Shown here: in pieces, positions 1 to 6,011 of the stretch
How the letters are laid out: each line of letters starts with the position of its first letter
Numbering within the stretch: the stretch's first letter is position 1
NCBI GenBank assembly: GCA_039033795.1
Contig: JBCCBY010000188.1
Coordinates: forward strand, 1-6,095
Length of the DNA stretch: 6,095 bases
Source: Parvularcula sp039033795
Lineage (GTDB): Bacteria; Pseudomonadota; Alphaproteobacteria; Caulobacterales; Parvularculaceae
Direction of reading: 5' to 3'
Notes under the pieces: model-generated
Databases searched by the model: none
What the model saw: the letters and a program-made list of their open reading frames with translations, nothing else
What the model was told of the DNA's origin: nothing
Position numbers and translations under genes: made by a program

Positions 1-756
1 AGATACAATCAGCTCGAAAACAGGATTGCTCTCAAAGAGATCGGAACAGACACCGTCACCAATGCGCCGCTCAAACCGCAAGAGGGTGACCAGTGGGAAA
101 TCGGCTTAAAGTATCAACCTCCGGGTACACAGACGTTTATCACTGTTGCCTATTTCGATATAGAACAATCGAACCTGCCGAACCCTCAATCGATTATAGG
201 GTTTGCCGGTATTTCGAGCCAGCAAGAGGGTGAAGCAACCTCCAAAGGCTTTGAAGTTGAGGCTTATAGCAAACTGGGCGATTTTTCGATTGAAGCCAAC
301 CTCAGTATTCTGGATACAGAGAATGCGGATGGAAACACGTTCGAGTTTGTCCCCGAAAACCAAGCCTCGGGATGGGTACAGTATGCTCCGTCTACCGGAC
401 CTCTGTCAGGTTTCACAGGAGGTGTCGGTCTTCGCTGGACGGGCGAGCGCGAAAGCAACGGAACCATCGCTTTTGATCCAACACTGGATCCAGCGATCGG
501 CGCTTTTGTCTTCAGCACCTTTGGTGTCACCTCTTTGCAACCAGCAGGCGTGATCCCGGGTCAGAACATGAATGTCACGGTCGACTCGACGCTCCTGACG
601 GATGCGTTGCTTCGTTATGAAACGGAGCGTTGGACCATATCATTGAACGCTCGCAACCTCTTCGATGAGCAGTTCCAGGCCAATTGCTTGGCGCGGGGCG
701 ACTGTTTCCCAGGTGCTGGTCGATCTGTTCTCGGAAGAGTCTCCCTTCGGTTTTAA
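1..756 (+). CDS. TonB-dependent siderophore receptor, C-terminal part (5' end outside window)
   Basis: This outer-membrane beta-barrel receptor would take up a ferric siderophore using energy from TonB-ExbB-ExbD. Only the last 251 codons are present, read in frame 1 from the first base and ending at TAA 754-756. What is seen: alternating polar/aromatic barrel strands; a GFEVEAYSKLGDFSIEANLS-type strand pair at about residues 83-102 (the family's 'KGxExE' strand); a late NARNLFDEQF motif (about 217-226); two cysteines at 229 and 235 followed by F-P-G-x-G-R; and a terminal phenylalanine in VSLRF, the usual signal for BAM-mediated barrel insertion. The paired cysteines before the last strand are typical of FhuA/ferrichrome-type siderophore receptors, whereas BtuB usually lacks them, so a role in iron uptake is more likely than B12 uptake despite the cob genes next door. 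The plug, TonB box and signal peptide lie upstream of the window. The ligand cannot be assigned. The gene converges on cobO. Confidence 0.88.
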   Translation, partial: RYNQLENRIALKEIGTDTVTNAPLKPQEGDQWEIGLKYQPPGTQTFITVAYFDIEQSNLPNPQSIIGFAGISSQQEGEATSKGFEVEAYSKLGDFSIEANLSILDTENADGNTFEFVPENQASGWVQYAPSTGPLSGFTGGVGLRWTGERESNGTIAFDPTLDPAIGAFVFSTFGVTSLQPAGVIPGQNMNVTVDSTLLTDALLRYETERWTISLNARNLFDEQFQANCLARGDCFPGAGRSVLGRVSLRF

Positions 757-775
757 GACCTATTGAAAAGGCAAG

Positions 776-800
776 CGGTCCAAGCCATGGCTTCGGGCCG
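776..800. repeat. Imperfect inverted repeat next to the receptor terminator
   Basis: An outer 6-base arm (776-781, cggtcc) faces 795-800 (gggccg), with one G-U wobble in plus-strand RNA. It encloses a perfect 12-base palindrome at 782-793 (aagccatggctt), with a single unpaired C at 794. In plus-strand RNA it would fold just upstream of the terminator stem and shares base 800 with it. On the minus strand it is followed by a short T-rich stretch (cttgccttttc), so it could act as a weak end signal for the cob operon. That reading is inference and weak: the stem has a mismatch in that direction and the T-run is interrupted. Confidence 0.3.
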
Positions 801-840
801 CACCCCCTTCGGTGATAGGGGGGTGCTTGTCTCTTTCCTT
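800..840 (+). terminator. Rho-independent terminator of the TonB receptor gene
   Basis: A perfect 8-bp GC-rich stem, GCACCCCC (800-807) with GGGGGTGC (819-826), closes an 11-base loop. It is followed directly by a T-rich tract, ttgtctctttcctt (827-840). It lies 43 bases after the receptor stop codon and is oriented for plus-strand transcripts. In the minus direction the stem is followed by ggcccgaagcc with no T-run, so it does not serve as a standard terminator for the cob operon. Confidence 0.7.
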
Positions 841-939
841 ACCCTCGACTTGTAAGTGTGATGGGAGCGAGGCTCCTGGAAGGTTATTGGCTGGCGCCGC
901 GCGTTCTCGTGACTGGTGTGAGATAGGTCTTTAAGCAGA

Positions 940-1542
940 TTAAAAATCAATCCCCCGCTGGGCCTTTATTCCGTTCTTAAAAGGATGCTTCACCTCGCGC
1001 ATCTCACTGACGAGGTCGGCGTAATTGCAAAGTTCGTCTTTTGCGTCCCGCCCGGTTAAAACGACGCTGGTCCGATTGGAGCGTGCTTTGAGGCCATTCA
1101 GCACGACCTCCGTCGACAGATAATCATACCGCATGGCGATGTTGATTTCATCGAGAACGATCAGATCATAGTCGCCGCTTTCCATCATCCGGCTCGCTTC
1201 AGCAAAGGCGACTTCTGCCGCTTCACGGTCCTTTTCTTTATCTTGTGTGTCCCAGGTGAAGCCCTGACCCATCGTGTACCAATCAACCTGCTGTTCCAGC
1301 TTTTGAAAGAATTGGCGCTCACCGGTGATCCACGTGCCTTTGATGAACTGGACCACACCCACTCTCTGACCCCAGCCAAGGGCCCGGACGATAACGCCAA
1401 AAGCTGAGCTCGATTTGCCCTTGCCGTCTCCTGTGTGAACGAGGATGAGGCCCCGCCCCGGATCCTTCGCTTCGGACACCTTTCGGCGTTGTTCGGCCTG
1501 CAGTTTTTGCATTTTTTCTTTATGGCTGTCAGCGTCGCTCAT
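940..1542 (-). CDS. cobO: Cob(I)yrinic acid a,c-diamide adenosyltransferase (CobO/BtuR type)
   Basis: This enzyme transfers the 5'-deoxyadenosyl group of ATP to the reduced corrinoid cobalt in the cytoplasm, for both de novo synthesis and salvage. The 200-residue length is normal. Seen in order: a basic helical N-terminus (about 7-27); a P-loop HTGDGKGKSSSAFG (36-49) that binds ATP; VVQFIKGTWITGERQFF (63-79); MGQGFTWDTQD (91-101); a Walker-B-like strand DLIVLDEIN (126-134); VVLTGRDA (160-167); and the family's signature C-terminus VKHPFKNGIKAQRGIDF (184-200). All hallmark residues are present, so the protein should be active. The ATG (1540-1542) overlaps the cobC stop in an ATGA, and a good Shine-Dalgarno lies inside cobC. 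It is the last gene of the operon. PduO- and EutT-type adenosyltransferases are unrelated and are excluded by the P-loop architecture. Confidence 0.97.
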   Translation of the reverse strand: MSDADSHKEKMQKLQAEQRRKVSEAKDPGRGLILVHTGDGKGKSSSAFGVIVRALGWGQRVGVVQFIKGTWITGERQFFQKLEQQVDWYTMGQGFTWDTQDKEKDREAAEVAFAEASRMMESGDYDLIVLDEINIAMRYDYLSTEVVLNGLKARSNRTSVVLTGRDAKDELCNYADLVSEMREVKHPFKNGIKAQRGIDF

Positions 1543-2075
1543 CGCTGATCTCCCTGAACATCTGGCAGCTCAACAAAACCGCCAAAGTCAACATTGGTGG
1601 AAAAATCATCGGCGCCGTCACCGGTGCTCAGTGCAGCCCTTATCACCCCCGAATGGGTGACCACCAAAGTGTGTTCGCCCACCGTGTTGACCTCGCGAAG
1701 CGCTTGTTGGGTCCGGAGCCGGAGCGTTGCGACGCTCTCTCCATCATGGGGACACGCATGAAGAAAGTCAGCCGCCCAACGGTCGAGCTCGCCGCGGGGG
1801 ATCTCGCTCCATAACACTCCCTCCCATCGACCAAAATCCATTTCGGCCAGCCGAGGTTCGATGGTGAGGGGGAGGTTTTTTGAGCGATTTAAAAACGCAG
1901 CGAGCTTTCGACATCGCTGTAAAGGGCTCGTCACGATACGAACAAAAGATGGCAGAGCCAAGGACACTGCCGACGCTTCTTGTTCAAAGCTCGATGCCAC
2001 GTCAAGATCCGTTCGTCCGTAACAGGTACCCTCAGCAACGAGAGGAGTTGTATGCCTGACAAGGATTAAAGCCAT
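1539..2075 (-). CDS. cobC: Alpha-ribazole phosphatase, histidine phosphatase superfamily
   Basis: The likely role is removal of the 5'-phosphate from alpha-ribazole-P or from adenosylcobalamin-5'-phosphate at the end of cobalamin assembly. Seen in the 178-residue product: LVRHTTP (5-11) with phospho-acceptor His8; CYGRTDL (18-24), characteristic of the CobC branch; TSPLQRC (49-55) with Arg54; RLAEMDFGRWEG (75-86) with the catalytic acid region; HDGES (110-114); and VVTHSGVIRAAL (138-149) with the second catalytic His141. The RHG triad is RHT here, which I believe occurs in CobC-like members. An upstream TTG (2099) would add eight residues, but the ATG at 2073-2075 is preferred: it places the start two residues before the first beta-strand, as in the family, and GGCGGTG (2087-2081) sits 5 bases upstream. 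The gene overlaps cobS by 10 bases and cobO by 4. General phosphoglycerate-mutase-like function cannot be excluded by sequence, but the CYGRTDL motif and the context favour CobC. Confidence 0.9.
   Translation of the reverse strand: MALILVRHTTPLVAEGTCYGRTDLDVASSFEQEASAVSLALPSFVRIVTSPLQRCRKLAAFLNRSKNLPLTIEPRLAEMDFGRWEGVLWSEIPRGELDRWAADFLHACPHDGESVATLRLRTQQALREVNTVGEHTLVVTHSGVIRAALSTGDGADDFSTNVDFGGFVELPDVQGDQR
1550..1555 (-). promoter_or_regulatory. Ribosome binding site of cobO within the end of cobC
   Basis: On the minus strand AGGGAG is followed by 7 bases (atcagcg) and then the cobO ATG. This is the strongest Shine-Dalgarno match in the operon and fixes the cobO start. It lies inside the last codons of cobC, so cobO can be translated both by coupling through the ATGA overlap and by fresh initiation. 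Confidence 0.75.
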
Positions 2076-2824
2076 GCGGTCACCGCCACGTAAAAACAAA
2101 TTTCGCTCGCTTGTTGAACCGCCCCAAGGGTGTCACCCGTGTAACCGCCGAGCTTTCGTTCAAAGAACGCGCGCATACCCACGTGACCCACCACAACACC
2201 AAGCAAGCCAAGAAGAACAGCGTCTTTGGGACCGAAAACAGCCCATGTGATGACGATGGCTGCCCCTGTCGCAAGAGCGACCGCCAGGCTGATAGCGCTT
2301 GATCCCTTGGCGACTGGCTTGGCCGTCCCGGTGTCCCGGACATAGTCGCTTGTCGGAATAACAAGAATGCTCGACAGGCGCGACAGGCCGTGGGCAGCGA
2401 CCAATGACGCTGCGGCAAGGGGTGTGGTCATGGTCGACAGTGCAGCAACTTTCAGCCCAACGACGACCATGAGCGCAAGTGTACCAAACGTACCAAGTCG
2501 CGAGTCTTTCATAATCGACAGCGCGTGCTCACGATTAGCGCCACCGCCAATCCCATCAAAGGTATCCGCTAGGCCATCCTCATGAAAACCACCGGTGATC
2601 AACAAACCGCTCGCTACCGCAATCATAACCGCGATCGTGGCGGGTAGGACATGCGATGCAGCGACCAATACCAATGCAGAGATCATACCAATCAGTATAC
2701 CTACGAATGGATAGTACCGTACCGACGTCGCCATCCGTTGAGGGCTATAAAGACCTTCCGATGGCGTTGGAACGCGCGTCAAAAACTGGAGCGCGAGCAG
2801 GAAACGGGCGGCTTCATCTTTCAT
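2066..2824 (-). CDS. cobS: Adenosylcobinamide-GDP ribazoletransferase (cobalamin synthase)
   Basis: This integral inner-membrane enzyme joins adenosylcobinamide-GDP with alpha-ribazole (or its phosphate) to give cobalamin (or its phosphate), releasing GMP. It corresponds to Salmonella CobS, called CobV in Pseudomonas denitrificans; it is not the cobaltochelatase CobS. The 252 residues match family length. Motifs: FLTRVPTP (14-21), RYYPFVGILIG (36-46), GGFHEDGLADTFDGIGGG (78-95) with the acidic cluster thought to bind metal, REHALSIMKDSRLGTFG (98-114), and GGYTGDTLGAVQQASE (226-241). Hydrophobic segments at roughly 40-58, 61-78, 113-130, 133-156, 178-197 and 201-218 are consistent with a multi-pass protein. 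The ATG overlaps the cobT stop in an ATGA; no strong Shine-Dalgarno is visible, so translation probably depends on coupling to cobT. Confidence 0.97.
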   Translation of the reverse strand: MKDEAARFLLALQFLTRVPTPSEGLYSPQRMATSVRYYPFVGILIGMISALVLVAASHVLPATIAVMIAVASGLLITGGFHEDGLADTFDGIGGGANREHALSIMKDSRLGTFGTLALMVVVGLKVAALSTMTTPLAAASLVAAHGLSRLSSILVIPTSDYVRDTGTAKPVAKGSSAISLAVALATGAAIVITWAVFGPKDAVLLGLLGVVVGHVGMRAFFERKLGGYTGDTLGAVQQASEICFYVAVTAWL

Positions 2825-3870
2825 GCCGGACCACTGATATTGGCGCTCTCAAAGCTTGCCATCTCACGCAGCATGGCCGCTGCTGCCCGCACGAGGGGGA
2901 CGACCAGGAGCGCCCCTGTTCCTTCACCAAGCCGCATATCGAGGTCTAAAAGTGGCTTTGTTTTGAGCGCATTAAGCACGTGCACATGGCCAGCTTCAGC
3001 AGAGAGGTGCGCAAACACAAAAGACCGCTCGCATCCCGGTGCAAGATCACGGGCATAAAGAGCCGCCACGCTGGCAATAAAGCCGTCGATGATCACGATA
3101 CGTTTGTGGCGCGCAGCAGCGATCATGGCTCCGGCCATCATAGCAATTTCAAAACCACCATATTCCGTCATCGCCGTTTGGGGATCCAGGGTGGTCGGCG
3201 TTCGTGACGCTGCATTGTCCAACACAGATGCCTTCTTGTTCAAGGCCTCATCGTGAAGACCCGTCCCGCGTCCAACGAGATGTCGAACGGGTATCCCCAA
3301 CCGCTTCGCGGCCAACAGACTGGCGGACGATGTGTTCCCGATGCCCATTTCACCAAAGCACGCAATGTCGGCGGTGATCGATGCACCTAATCCTTCGCCT
3401 GCTGACAATGCTTGACGACATTGGTCTTGGGACATTGCCGGGCCGACCGCTGCGTTTGCGGTGCCCGGGGCGATGCGTCGATCGATTAAATCAGGGGCGC
3501 CGAACGGTTTACCTGCGACCCCTGCATCAACAACCAAGACGTCGGCATCGACAGAGCGGGCAAAAACGTTGGCAGCTGCGCCGCCAGCCAGAAAATTGAG
3601 AACCATCTGACGGGTCACGTCTTGCGGATACGCGGACACACCCGCCGCGGCGATACCGTGGTCCGCCGCGAAGATCGTTAAGCAAGCCGTTTGTGCTTCT
3701 GGTGAGAGTGCGTGTTGAATTTGGGCAAGCTGCGCGGCCAGCGCTTCAAGCCGACCGAGAGAACCAATTGGCTTGGTTTTGCCGTCAATGACACGCTTTA
3801 GAGTCTCATCAAAAACATCTGTGTTAGTCGCTATAGTCATCGTGTTCGTGTTTCCCGAACGTCCGATCAT
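2821..3870 (-). CDS. cobT: Nicotinate-nucleotide--dimethylbenzimidazole phosphoribosyltransferase
   Basis: This cytoplasmic enzyme activates the lower-ligand base, converting nicotinate mononucleotide plus 5,6-dimethylbenzimidazole into alpha-ribazole 5'-phosphate and nicotinate. It equals Salmonella CobT (CobU in P. denitrificans), not the cobaltochelatase subunit of the same name. The 349 residues carry the whole family pattern: KPIGSLGRLE (33-42), FAADHGIAAAGVSAYP (67-82), GGAAANVFAR (96-105), VDAGVAG (114-120), FGEMGIGNTSSASLL (172-186) with Glu174, GRGTGLHDEAL (200-210), YGGFEIAMMAGAM (237-249), IIDGFIASVAAL (260-271), FAHLSAEAGH (286-295) and RLGEGTGALL (313-322). Glu316 lies in that last motif and matches the catalytic glutamate of Salmonella CobT. 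The start used here gives an ATGA overlap with the acylase stop. A second ATG at 3838-3840 (Met11) has an equally weak ribosome site and would still give a complete enzyme, so the first ten residues are uncertain. Which base is attached cannot be read from the sequence. Confidence 0.97.
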   Translation of the reverse strand: MIGRSGNTNTMTIATNTDVFDETLKRVIDGKTKPIGSLGRLEALAAQLAQIQHALSPEAQTACLTIFAADHGIAAAGVSAYPQDVTRQMVLNFLAGGAAANVFARSVDADVLVVDAGVAGKPFGAPDLIDRRIAPGTANAAVGPAMSQDQCRQALSAGEGLGASITADIACFGEMGIGNTSSASLLAAKRLGIPVRHLVGRGTGLHDEALNKKASVLDNAASRTPTTLDPQTAMTEYGGFEIAMMAGAMIAAARHKRIVIIDGFIASVAALYARDLAPGCERSFVFAHLSAEAGHVHVLNALKTKPLLDLDMRLGEGTGALLVVPLVRAAAAMLREMASFESANISGPA

Positions 3871-6011
3871 TGACGATGCGGTGAGAGCGTCAGCGTAGAA
3901 ACGGTGTTGGCTTCGATCGCCTCATCGCTGAACCACCAATAGGCTTCTGCATCACTGCTCGCCCATAGGCTGGTTTGGTCAGCAAGGTGAGGGTGAAAGG
4001 TCCGGCCCACGGCACCTCCTGGAAGAACAGCACGCACTTTGTCAGGATCGTTGAGGTCTGCGGTCATACGGAGTGATGCGAACCATTTTGAGCCAAAGGG
4101 TTCGTGATAGGGATAAAGAGCCCGCAGAAGAGTTTCACCCGACCCTGACATTGGCACCGCTCGATTACCTGTCATGTTGCCAACAAACCCTTGAAGCTGG
4201 AGTGGCCCACTAAAACGAATTTGGTGAACCTTGCCCCACGTCCAGTTGGAGCGATTGGGGCCATAATCATCCGTGAGCCGTTGAAGCGCGGCTTGACCAG
4301 CACGATGGATTAACATCGGTAGATCTTCGACAACATCCGTTCGCTTATCATCAAACCACTCCGACGTTCCGCCTTGAACCAAGGCGTCAAAGCGCTGTTG
4401 CCAAACGTACCAATTGGACAGGTACGCGGCGGTGGCGTTTTGCCCCAATTCGTCTTCAAAGGTCGCTTGAGCCAATTGCCGAATAATTTCATGGAACACG
4501 GTTGGGGCGAGAAGATCTGCGTTATCCTGATAATTCCATTCGTGCAGGACCCGCCCAAGCTCTTGAAGCTCCTCGCGCTCCGCTCGGTTCAATGCGTCGG
4601 CAAGGATCGGCGCCAAGTCGCGGGCAAAAAGGTTCTTTGTATCGTATTGGCCAGCCCAAGCATCCTCTGCCGAGATCTGAGGGGCGCTCATGATTTCCTT
4701 TATACGTCGATAGCGATAGGCGGGCGAGGCATAGGTGGTGTAGGTGTAGGGATAATCAGCAGGCGCTGTCATATGATTGGCGCTGCCTGTCCAACCACTT
4801 GCAGGGTCGACCTCGCCGGGCATTTGCCGACCAGAGATCCAGCCGCCCCAATTGTCCGTGTCATCCAGAACTGGGAAAGGCGTCATTCCATCCCCTTGCA
4901 AACGGATTGGGGCCACACCACTTGCGCGGCGCGCAATTCTTCCCGTGGTATCCCCAACCACAAAATTAAGAGAAACAATCCGCGCCGACTCAATAGCTGC
5001 GAGGGCTTGATCGATATCTTCTGCATACATTAATAAATCGAGACCAAGCTCAGATCCCATGGCCTCTACTGATGCCCAGCGTACGGACAGAACGGAGCCA
5101 AAACCTCGTTCAGGTTCGGTGTCAGTGATCACGGGTCCACGCCTCGTCAAGCGTATGATGAGCTCTTCCTCCCGAACTCCCCCTGCTGCGTGATCATCCT
5201 TGACTTTGATCACTTCGGTTAGCGTACGGAAGGGAATCGAGGTTGTGCCTTCGAGGTAATGGTCAGGGTTAGACGGATCGATCGTCTCGACATAAAGATC
5301 AACAGCATCTGCGTAGGCGTTAGTGACCCCGAAAGCGACGTGTTCGTTGCGCCCGATCACAACACCAGGGAGCCCTCCGCTCACGCCGACAATTCGGACG
5401 TCGGGCGTGATGATCCCCACGGGGTGCCAGGGGCCGGGCAGCATTCGGCTGTCAAGATGCGGATCATTGGTAACAATCGCGGCAGGAGACGCCGCCTTTG
5501 CGCCGCTCACAGCCCAATTGTTGCTTCCGCCGACCCCGCTTTGTCGCCAACCACCATGGGTCCATTCAGCGGGCGGGGCAGCTTTACCGGCCCATCGGTG
5601 GCGTGTTTGGGATGATGCCCTGCGACTCGTTGAGGACGCGGTATCATCGGGGTTCACCGCCAGTGGTGCGATCTCTTCAAAGGCGTCCGGGCCAATGGCC
5701 TGAAGAACATGATGGGCGATCAACTCGCCGTCGAAATTGGCTGAGCTCGCCCATCCGAGATAGTACGTGATCGCCAGAAGATCGTCTTCGGTCCAAGTTT
5801 CAGGGGCAAACCCCGCGAGCTTGAATTCGGTGGGATGGGTCTTTTGGCGTGTGGTGATGTAGGCGTTGAGCCCCTCGAGATATGTTGTCAGTTGCCGCCG
5901 CGCCGTCGGTGACAGAATCTCCACCTGGCGCACCGCATGCCGATGGAACCCAATCACGCGGGCTTCCCGGTCAAGGTTGAGGATCACGTCATCGGCGCCG
6001 GCACCAAACAC
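3867..6011 (-). CDS. Penicillin acylase family Ntn hydrolase, N-terminus missing
   Basis: Members of this family (penicillin G acylase, cephalosporin acylases, PvdQ/QuiP AHL acylases, aculeacin acylase) hydrolyse amide bonds, usually in the periplasm, after self-cleavage into alpha and beta chains. The 714 residues show the end of the alpha chain (EILSPTARRQLTTYLEGLNAYI, about 31-52), a spacer (about 116-160), and the self-cleavage site GG/SNNWAV with Ser163 as predicted N-terminal nucleophile. Then come TNDPHL (181-186), LPGVVIGRNEHVAFGVTNAYADAVDLY (214-240), the catalytic-type Asn412 in GSANHMTAP, YRYRRIKEI (432-440), and a C-terminal GRTFHPHLADQTSLW (669-683). The beta chain seems complete. 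The first codon is a GTG at 6011-6009 with no properly spaced ribosome site. It corresponds to a point within the conserved 'xAExLG' block of the alpha chain, so the family's signal peptide and opening roughly 55 mature residues are absent. An in-frame stop at 6060-6062 closes the frame upstream. The stop codon overlaps the cobT start. Substrate is unknown; a role in corrinoid metabolism is only a contextual guess. Confidence 0.92.
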   Translation of the reverse strand: MFGAGADDVILNLDREARVIGFHRHAVRQVEILSPTARRQLTTYLEGLNAYITTRQKTHPTEFKLAGFAPETWTEDDLLAITYYLGWASSANFDGELIAHHVLQAIGPDAFEEIAPLAVNPDDTASSTSRRASSQTRHRWAGKAAPPAEWTHGGWRQSGVGGSNNWAVSGAKAASPAAIVTNDPHLDSRMLPGPWHPVGIITPDVRIVGVSGGLPGVVIGRNEHVAFGVTNAYADAVDLYVETIDPSNPDHYLEGTTSIPFRTLTEVIKVKDDHAAGGVREEELIIRLTRRGPVITDTEPERGFGSVLSVRWASVEAMGSELGLDLLMYAEDIDQALAAIESARIVSLNFVVGDTTGRIARRASGVAPIRLQGDGMTPFPVLDDTDNWGGWISGRQMPGEVDPASGWTGSANHMTAPADYPYTYTTYASPAYRYRRIKEIMSAPQISAEDAWAGQYDTKNLFARDLAPILADALNRAEREELQELGRVLHEWNYQDNADLLAPTVFHEIIRQLAQATFEDELGQNATAAYLSNWYVWQQRFDALVQGGTSEWFDDKRTDVVEDLPMLIHRAGQAALQRLTDDYGPNRSNWTWGKVHQIRFSGPLQLQGFVGNMTGNRAVPMSGSGETLLRALYPYHEPFGSKWFASLRMTADLNDPDKVRAVLPGGAVGRTFHPHLADQTSLWASSDAEAYWWFSDEAIEANTVSTLTLSPHRQ

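Larger units (their letters stand above)
757..939. other. Convergent intergenic region between receptor and cobO
   Basis: These 183 bases separate the converging receptor and cobO genes. The left half holds the two hairpins described separately. The right half (about 841-939) contains only a small 5-bp hairpin (ggagc 864-868 with gctcc 872-876, 3-base loop). I see no gene, no tRNA and no elements of a cobalamin riboswitch on either strand. There is also no clear terminator immediately after cobO for minus-strand transcripts, so the operon may end by Rho action or by read-through into the receptor's 3' region. Confidence 0.6.

Noticed and set aside
203..553. A 116-codon plus-strand open frame starting with ATG
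   Set aside because: It is a shifted frame of the TonB receptor. The receptor frame shows clear barrel-strand patterning and runs to a terminal phenylalanine.
864..876. Small inverted repeat ggagc/gctcc as a terminator for cobO
   Set aside because: The stem is only 5 bp with a 3-base loop and has no T-run on the minus-strand side.
757..939. Possible cobalamin riboswitch in the only sizeable intergenic region
   Set aside because: No B12-box-like conserved core was found on either strand, and the region is downstream of both genes, not upstream of either.
2076..2099. Longer cobC starting at TTG (eight extra residues)
   Set aside because: The internal ATG at 2073-2075 has a fair ribosome site at 2081-2087 and places the first beta-strand and RHT motif at the usual distance from the start.
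4374..5033. A 219-codon plus-strand open frame
   Set aside because: It lies wholly antisense to the acylase beta chain, whose motifs are intact there. Its translation is rich in Cys, Arg and Gly without domain character, and there is no ribosome site.
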